Assembly (NCBI GenBank): GCA_021106775.1
Contig: JAIOTL010000116.1
Coordinates: 1 to 9,846, forward strand
Direction of reading: 5' to 3'
Source: Planctomycetota bacterium
GTDB lineage: Bacteria > Planctomycetota > UBA8742 > SKZP01 > JAIOTL01
DNA: 9,846 nt
Shown: one piece after another, positions 5,530 through 9,846 of the stretch
Layout of the letters: each line of letters starts with the position of its first letter
Position numbering within the stretch: position 1 is the first letter of the stretch
Made by a program: the position numbers and the translations under genes
The notes under the pieces: model-generated
The model's database searches: none
Told to the model about the DNA's origin: nothing
Seen by the model: the letters and a program-made list of their open reading frames with translations, nothing else

Positions 5530-6204
5530 ATGAAATATCTTATTTTAGCGGTTCTTGTGGTTGTTTCCGTACTGAGCATTCAGCTTTTTGCAGGTTCCAA
5601 GGAATCGGCAGAGGAAAAGCTCAAAGCAATCAAACTTGATGTTGATTACAAAGATATGTTGCTTGAAGAGGTTTTTGCAGACATCAGTGCGAAAACTGGA
5701 GTCAGCATCATTGTTGATCCAAAATGTCCAGAAGATTTTAACTATGAATTCATTGAAATTTCGCTGTCAATGAAAAATGTATCCGCATATGATCTGTTAT
5801 TGGAAATTGCCGAACAGGCAGAATTGCGGGTTGTTTTCAAGTATGGAATAACGTTAATCGTTACCCCTGAGCAGTATTACAAAGGTCGAAACGTAATTAA
5901 AATCTACGATACGCGCGACATCAACATGGAAATTAGAGATTTCCCCGGATTTAAAATCAGACTCAAAGGAAACGAACCTAAATATGATCCTGGACTTGAT
6001 TGGCAGCCACCTCCACCAATCTATGAGCCGTTCACGCCGTATTATCTGGATGATTATATAACTGAATTTGTTGAAACTGACAGTTGGGACGATAATTATA
6101 GTGCAACCGTTTACGAATTCGTAGGAATGCTCATCGTGCGTCAAGTGCCGGAAGTCCATTTGGAAATTGCAAAATTTCTTAGAGAGCTTCGTCAAGCAAG
6201 GTAA
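5530..6204 (+). CDS. Exported secretin-N (STN/N0-N1)-like protein, second of a tandem pair
   Basis: The 224-residue paralogue of the preceding gene starts at ATG 5530, with GGGG (5520-5523) six bases upstream; an in-frame ATG at 5509 lacks a site and would bury the signal peptide. In an ungapped comparison 91 of the first 150 residues are identical to the first copy, including most of the signal peptide (MKYLILAVLVV...QLFAGS), TGVSI-VDPK, AYDLL, FKYG, VTPEQYYKGR and IRDFPG. The region 151-180 diverges: the acidic loop of copy one is replaced by a proline-rich stretch (QPPPPIYEPFTPYY). The end again has SWDDN...VGMLIVRQVPEVHLEIAKFLREL (185-220). Cys66 is present only in this copy. The pair probably shares the sigma-54 promoter, has no terminator between the genes, and ends at the hairpin at 6246-6272. 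Loop divergence over a conserved frame suggests the two bind different partners or form a heteromer. Confidence 0.8.
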   Translation: MKYLILAVLVVVSVLSIQLFAGSKESAEEKLKAIKLDVDYKDMLLEEVFADISAKTGVSIIVDPKCPEDFNYEFIEISLSMKNVSAYDLLLEIAEQAELRVVFKYGITLIVTPEQYYKGRNVIKIYDTRDINMEIRDFPGFKIRLKGNEPKYDPGLDWQPPPPIYEPFTPYYLDDYITEFVETDSWDDNYSATVYEFVGMLIVRQVPEVHLEIAKFLRELRQAR

Positions 6205-6245
6205 TTTCAAGTTAAAACAATGGTTTATCATTAAAGACAATTTAC

Positions 6246-6272
6246 AAGGCTGGGACAATCTCCCAGCTTTTT
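6246..6272 (+). terminator. Rho-independent terminator after the secretin-N-like pair
   Basis: GCTGGGA (6249-6255) pairs perfectly with TCCCAGC (6261-6267) around a five-base loop; AAG before and TTT after extend the stem by two A-T pairs and one G-T pair. A T run (6268-6272) follows. It separates the pair from dapF. Confidence 0.9.
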
Positions 6273-6353
6273 CAATATAAAATATTGGAAATGATTGGTG
6301 TGAAATTTCGCTGATTTTGTTATAAAATATGGAACTTGAGGGCGGGTGATGAA

Positions 6354-7241
6354 ATGAGACGAATAAACTTCACGAAAATGCAGGGCATCGGCAACGATTA
6401 CATTTACGTTGATGCAACCGCCGAGAGATTGCCCGAAGATTCAACCTATCTGGCGAAACTGGCGCGGGAGATTAGCGACCGGCACTTCGGTGTAGGTGGT
6501 GACGGCATGATTCTCATTACAGAAAGCGACATCGCGCCGTTTCGGATGCGCATTTTTAACGCAGACGGCAGCGAAGCGGAGATGTGCGGCAACGGTCTGC
6601 GGTGTTTCGCAAAATACATTTTTGACTACGGAATGATTGACGCTTCGGAATTCAATATCGAAACCGGTGCAGGTTTGCTTGCGGTCAGCCTGTTCCTCGA
6701 TGAGCATGACAAAGTGCTTGAAGTTCAGATAAACATGGGTGTGCCGAGGTTCGACAACGCCAGCATTCCTATTACTCGAGAACCTACGGAAACTACGCTG
6801 AACCACAAAATCCCTTTGCTCGACCGCGAATTCACGATTAACTGCGTCTTAATGGGCAATCCGCACTGCGTCATTTTTCTCGACGAAACCGTGGATTTGC
6901 AGGCATTCGAAGTCGAAAAATACGGGTCAGCAATTGAGAATCTCGAACTTTTCCCGCAGAAAACAAATGTCGAATTTGTAAAAATAATTTCCGAAACCGA
7001 GGTGCATCAACGGACATGGGAACGCGGTAGTGGCGAGACTCTGGCGTGTGGCACAGGCGCATCTGCGGTTTTCGCAGTTGGTAGAAAACTCGGATACTTC
7101 AATGATTTCGCGACAATTCACCTACTCGGCGGGGAATTGCAGATGTCCTGTAATGCTGACACAGGTGAAATCTTAAAAAAAGGTACAGCTGAGATTGTCT
7201 TTAAAGGCGTATATTATTACTCAAAATTCGAGAAACATTAG
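6354..7241 (+). CDS. dapF: Diaminopimelate epimerase
   Basis: The 295-residue enzyme interconverts LL- and meso-diaminopimelate, the last shared step toward peptidoglycan cross-linking residue and lysine, in the cytoplasm. All family signatures are visible: FTKMQGIGNDYIYVD (6-20), RHFGVGGDGMIL (43-54), NADGSEAEMCGNGLRC (69-84) with catalytic Cys78, NMGVPRF (127-133), MGNPHCVIFLD (167-177), KTNVEFVK (203-210) and ERGSGETLACGTGASA (223-238) with the second catalytic Cys232. The two cysteines correspond to C73 and C217 of the E. coli enzyme. Length is slightly above the roughly 275 residues usual for the family. ATG at 6354 is chosen over a TTG at 6336 because the G-rich stretch at 6338-6346 offers a ribosome site and the conserved N-terminus begins right after. 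Gln10 replaces the common His of the MHGxGND motif, a known variation. No other lysine or peptidoglycan gene adjoins it, and no terminator is obvious downstream. Confidence 0.97.
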   Translation: MRRINFTKMQGIGNDYIYVDATAERLPEDSTYLAKLAREISDRHFGVGGDGMILITESDIAPFRMRIFNADGSEAEMCGNGLRCFAKYIFDYGMIDASEFNIETGAGLLAVSLFLDEHDKVLEVQINMGVPRFDNASIPITREPTETTLNHKIPLLDREFTINCVLMGNPHCVIFLDETVDLQAFEVEKYGSAIENLELFPQKTNVEFVKIISETEVHQRTWERGSGETLACGTGASAVFAVGRKLGYFNDFATIHLLGGELQMSCNADTGEILKKGTAEIVFKGVYYYSKFEKH

Positions 7242-7390
7242 TCTTTTTTCCATCCGCATAACCCAATGTTTATGTAATAAGCATTGCGCATGTATTTCAG
7301 GAAGAATACATTGTAAAAAATTAATGATTTATGATGCATATATTCTGTACGATTACAATTTTATTATCTAAGAATAACATTAGAGGAATA

Positions 7391-9157
7391 ATGAAAAACT
7401 TTGCACTATGGTACAGTAATAATACTAATTGTGATTCTGAAATCAAAGTATTAAAAATGCTGAACGCTATACCAGGCAATTTTCAAGTAGTTAAAACCTG
7501 GAGTAACAAAGAAAATACAATATATTTAGCTATTTCCACAAATGATGTTTCAGGCAATATTATCGAAAAAAAAGCAAAAGCATATGCGGCAATTATTGAC
7601 GGTGTATTAATTTTTGACCAAGAAAAAGAGGTTTATGATAAGCAAGGTAAGTTATTATTAGAAAAATATATCGAATGTGAAAAAGATATGTTAGTACACG
7701 CTGCAGGTGCTTTCGTTGCAATAATTATCGATTCTGAGAAAAACAAAGTAATACTCGCTCGCGATCCAATTGGTGAAAAAATGGTTTATTATGCATCGGG
7801 TAAAGACTGGTTTGCTGCATCAAATCATTTCAATTCATTTAGTACAATTTCCGAGGTAGACAAGACTATCGATATAAAAGCTGTTTCGTCTTACCTTCAA
7901 CTGCAAGCCATAGGTGCTCCATTAACAATATATAAAGGTGTTAAGAAGCTGCAATCTGGTACATTTGCTGTGGTAACCAATCTTTCTTCGGTCTCGAAAC
8001 CTACAGTTTCTATCAATAGATATTATGATACCTTCACGAATCTATTAAAAACACCAAAATTTATTTCTCTTAATAATGCAGTTGAAATTGATAATAAAAT
8101 GATGCAACAAAATCTAATTATGAGATTAGGTGACACTCAAAACATTGGTTCGATGCTATCAAGTGGTTATGATTCTGCACTTGTTACAGCATTATCACAC
8201 AGAATTATTGGTGATAGATTAAGTGCCTATACAGTTGGTTTTTCTGACTCCAAACACGATGAGCGAAAGTATGCATCAAAAATTGCTAAACACATTGGAA
8301 TTTCACATGAGGAAGAAATTCTAAATCCGAAAAAAGCTATTGAATTGATTCCAGAAACAATTAATTGGTTTGGTGAACCTTTTGCTGATAATTCAGCAAT
8401 CCCAGCATATTTAGGTTGGAAATTGTTAGGTGAATCAAACTCAATTGGATTAACCGGTAATGGTGCTGATACTGCATTTGGCGGTGGTCGCAGATATAGA
8501 AAAATTGAAAATATTCATAAAATATCTCGCTGGTTAGGTTTACCTACAATGGTACTGCCAAATAATATTAGAGGCGCGATTAGTTTAACAAAGCTTGTTT
8601 TCAACGAAGGTATATCAGTTTTTCCGCGTCATATTATTTCCTATCTTACAGGAGAATGGCCACAATTGCCCGATTTGAATAGAGTCTGGAGAAATACGAT
8701 TGATTTCCCTGCCCACCGTCGAGCAATGGCAATGGCGTGTAATTTGTGGCCCTCAAATTCAACGTTAATGAAGGATGAACGTATTGCAAGATTGTGTGGT
8801 ATCGAATCACATTCACCGTTTATTGATAGGTATTTAGTTGATTTTGTGATGCAGCTCCCAGATCATTTAACACGCGACAAAATAATTGTTACAAAGTTAA
8901 CCGAAAAATATCTGCCATTAGAATTGTTAAATAATCCTAAAAGTAATTTCGGTATGCCTGCCTATAAATGGTTTGCAAATGAGCTCGAGCCGATGTTAAT
9001 GGATTTGGTAACAAAAGACAATTTATCGAAAGTGGGGATTCATCGCTTCAGTCCAATTGAATCATTGTTAAAAAAACGCAAAAATCTAAGAATCAGACAG
9101 GGACGAAAGCTTTGGCTTTTATTAATCTTAGTGCTTTGGTCAAAACAAAACTCATAA
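7391..9157 (+). CDS. Asparagine-synthetase-like ATP-dependent amide ligase lacking the glutaminase cysteine
   Basis: The 588-residue protein has the AsnB architecture. ATG at 7391 follows AGAGGA (7382-7387); an upstream in-frame ATG at 7331 has no site and adds a non-family leader. The N-terminal half is a degenerate class II glutaminase fold: it keeps GAFVAIIID (106-114) and ARDPIGEKMVYYA (123-135), but no Cys follows the start Met, so glutamine hydrolysis is not expected. The C-terminal half is the AMP-forming synthetase domain: PP-loop MLSSGYDSALV (255-265), HDERKYASKIAKHIGISHEE (289-308), GEPFADNSAIPAY (328-340), LTGNGADTAFGGGRRY (354-369, usually GDGGDELFGGY) and SHSPFIDRYLVDFVMQLP (473-490). 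Homologues without Cys include beta-lactam synthetase and lasso-peptide cyclases, and many sit in glycan or secondary-metabolite clusters; the substrate here is unknown. Base composition is far lower in G+C than dapF beside it, suggesting acquisition by transfer. Confidence 0.85.
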   Translation: MKNFALWYSNNTNCDSEIKVLKMLNAIPGNFQVVKTWSNKENTIYLAISTNDVSGNIIEKKAKAYAAIIDGVLIFDQEKEVYDKQGKLLLEKYIECEKDMLVHAAGAFVAIIIDSEKNKVILARDPIGEKMVYYASGKDWFAASNHFNSFSTISEVDKTIDIKAVSSYLQLQAIGAPLTIYKGVKKLQSGTFAVVTNLSSVSKPTVSINRYYDTFTNLLKTPKFISLNNAVEIDNKMMQQNLIMRLGDTQNIGSMLSSGYDSALVTALSHRIIGDRLSAYTVGFSDSKHDERKYASKIAKHIGISHEEEILNPKKAIELIPETINWFGEPFADNSAIPAYLGWKLLGESNSIGLTGNGADTAFGGGRRYRKIENIHKISRWLGLPTMVLPNNIRGAISLTKLVFNEGISVFPRHIISYLTGEWPQLPDLNRVWRNTIDFPAHRRAMAMACNLWPSNSTLMKDERIARLCGIESHSPFIDRYLVDFVMQLPDHLTRDKIIVTKLTEKYLPLELLNNPKSNFGMPAYKWFANELEPMLMDLVTKDNLSKVGIHRFSPIESLLKKRKNLRIRQGRKLWLLLILVLWSKQNS

Positions 9158-9316
9158 TTTTCGATACAAGACTTGGCATATCTACAGATTATAACAAAGC
9201 ATTCAATGATGATTGGGTTTTCTCACGGCATTTAGTTATTTTGATGCAAATTCAATAATGATTTGGGAATTGAGTTTAATAATTTATTATATGGTGAATT
9301 TCTTATGGAGTAAATC
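9158..9316. other. AT-rich intergenic stretch with no recognised feature
   Basis: The sequence between the asparagine-synthetase-like gene and the last gene carries no ORF with a ribosome site, no convincing terminator hairpin and no clear promoter. Only the GGAG at 9307-9310, belonging to the next gene, is evident. Confidence 0.6.
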
Positions 9317-9846
9317 ATGGATAAACTACCGGTCATTATCAAGCTGACAATAATTTTATTCTTTGTAACTTTTGTGTCAAACGCAGCACAAACCGAGGAG
9401 GTTCCTGACCCATCGAAGAGACCTGCAGTGCTCCCGATGCTTGAGGATGTGATAACAGATGCTCAACTTCTTGCCCTTCAAGACGCTCTCTGGTGTCTGA
9501 ATATGACCGAAAAGGACATGAGTTTCAACAAACGTCCTCTCGAAGATGATTTCCGCTTCAGCATTGTGAACAATGTTCTCGACGAACCTCTTGAAACCGC
9601 CTATGTTTCCCATGACATTAACGTTAAAATGCGTGAACTTATATCAAAAAATTCATACGATGCCGTGCTTAAGCATCTCGGAGAACTAACCGACATCGTT
9701 CTACCGGATGAGCCGATACTATTTTCATACGACCTTATGAAGAACCTTGAAGCAATGTTCTCAGTAGAAGAAGCAAACGAAATATACTTAAAAATTAAGG
9801 ATTGGCGACGCGATATTCTTGAGCCAGTCATTGTGCTAATCTGGGC
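9317..9846 (+). CDS. Unrecognised exported protein, N-terminal part (runs off the right edge)
   Basis: ATG at 9317 lies six bases after GGAG (9307-9310), and the frame stays open for 176 codons to the window end. Residues 1-24 are a Sec signal peptide: MDKL, a hydrophobic stretch (residues 6-20) and SNAAQ, with likely signal peptidase I cleavage after Ala23 or Ala24. The mature part is acidic and appears largely helical, with segments such as LPMLEDVITDAQLLALQDALW (39-59) and YDAVLKHLGELTDIV (114-128). It contains one cysteine (about residue 60). I recognise no family. Base composition returns to that of the dapF side, unlike the AT-rich gene just upstream, so the two were probably not acquired together. 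Codon pattern and a good ribosome site make it a real gene; a role in the envelope or outside the cell is inferred only from the signal peptide. Confidence 0.75.
   Translation, partial: MDKLPVIIKLTIILFFVTFVSNAAQTEEVPDPSKRPAVLPMLEDVITDAQLLALQDALWCLNMTEKDMSFNKRPLEDDFRFSIVNNVLDEPLETAYVSHDINVKMRELISKNSYDAVLKHLGELTDIVLPDEPILFSYDLMKNLEAMFSVEEANEIYLKIKDWRRDILEPVIVLIW

Noticed and set aside
6293..6313. Second sigma-54 promoter before dapF (TTGGTG...CGCTG)
   Set aside because: GG and GC are 11 rather than 10 bases apart and the TGGCAC core is not matched.
7331..7390. N-terminal extension of the asparagine-synthetase-like protein
   Set aside because: There is no ribosome site before 7331, and AGAGGA precedes ATG 7391. 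The extension also would not supply the Met-Cys start of an active glutaminase.
7242..7390. Lasso-type or other precursor peptide gene before the asparagine-synthetase homologue
   Set aside because: Only ORFs of about 15 codons or fewer without ribosome sites are present, and there is no leader peptidase or recognition-element gene in the window.

Overview
The window reads as a piece of chromosome from a diderm (Gram-negative type) bacterium outside the well-studied proteobacteria. Evidence for this is a DapF gene (meso-diaminopimelate peptidoglycan), lipoprotein and Sec signal peptides, secretin-type N-terminal domains and a near-consensus sigma-54 promoter. The two short secretin-N proteins resemble proteins I associate with Planctomycetes and neighbouring candidate phyla, but the sequence does not fix the lineage. 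I see no phage, transposase, CRISPR, tRNA or rRNA genes.

Layout. 1-873 (minus, running off the left edge): DUF4349-family envelope protein, probably a lipoprotein. 1024-1257 (plus): a 77-residue NifU C-terminal-domain Fe-S protein followed by a clear intrinsic terminator. 1311-1515: a cluster of short dispersed palindromic and tandem repeats with no gene. 1611-3908 (plus): one large lipoprotein gene with TolB-like propeller repeats, broken by an in-frame TAA at codon 90. 3929-4012 and 4058-4630 (minus): a 27-codon lipoprotein-like ORF with a perfect Shine-Dalgarno, downstream of an ECF sigma factor. 4761-4777: sigma-54 promoter. 4816-5487 and 5530-6204 (plus): tandem paralogous exported proteins with secretin N0/N1-like domains but no secretin channel, closed by a strong terminator at 6246-6272. 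6354-7241 (plus): dapF. 7391-9157 (plus): an AT-rich asparagine-synthetase-like gene lacking the glutaminase cysteine. 9317 to the right edge (plus): start of an unrecognised exported protein.

Working together. Most genes concern the cell envelope or export. The best candidate for an undescribed system is the central block: a divergent ECF sigma gene with a tiny lipoprotein-like ORF, facing a sigma-54-driven pair of soluble secretin-N-like proteins that share 91 of their first 150 residues. The asparagine-synthetase homologue has much lower G+C than dapF next to it and was probably acquired separately. DapF and the NifU-like protein are ordinary housekeeping genes.
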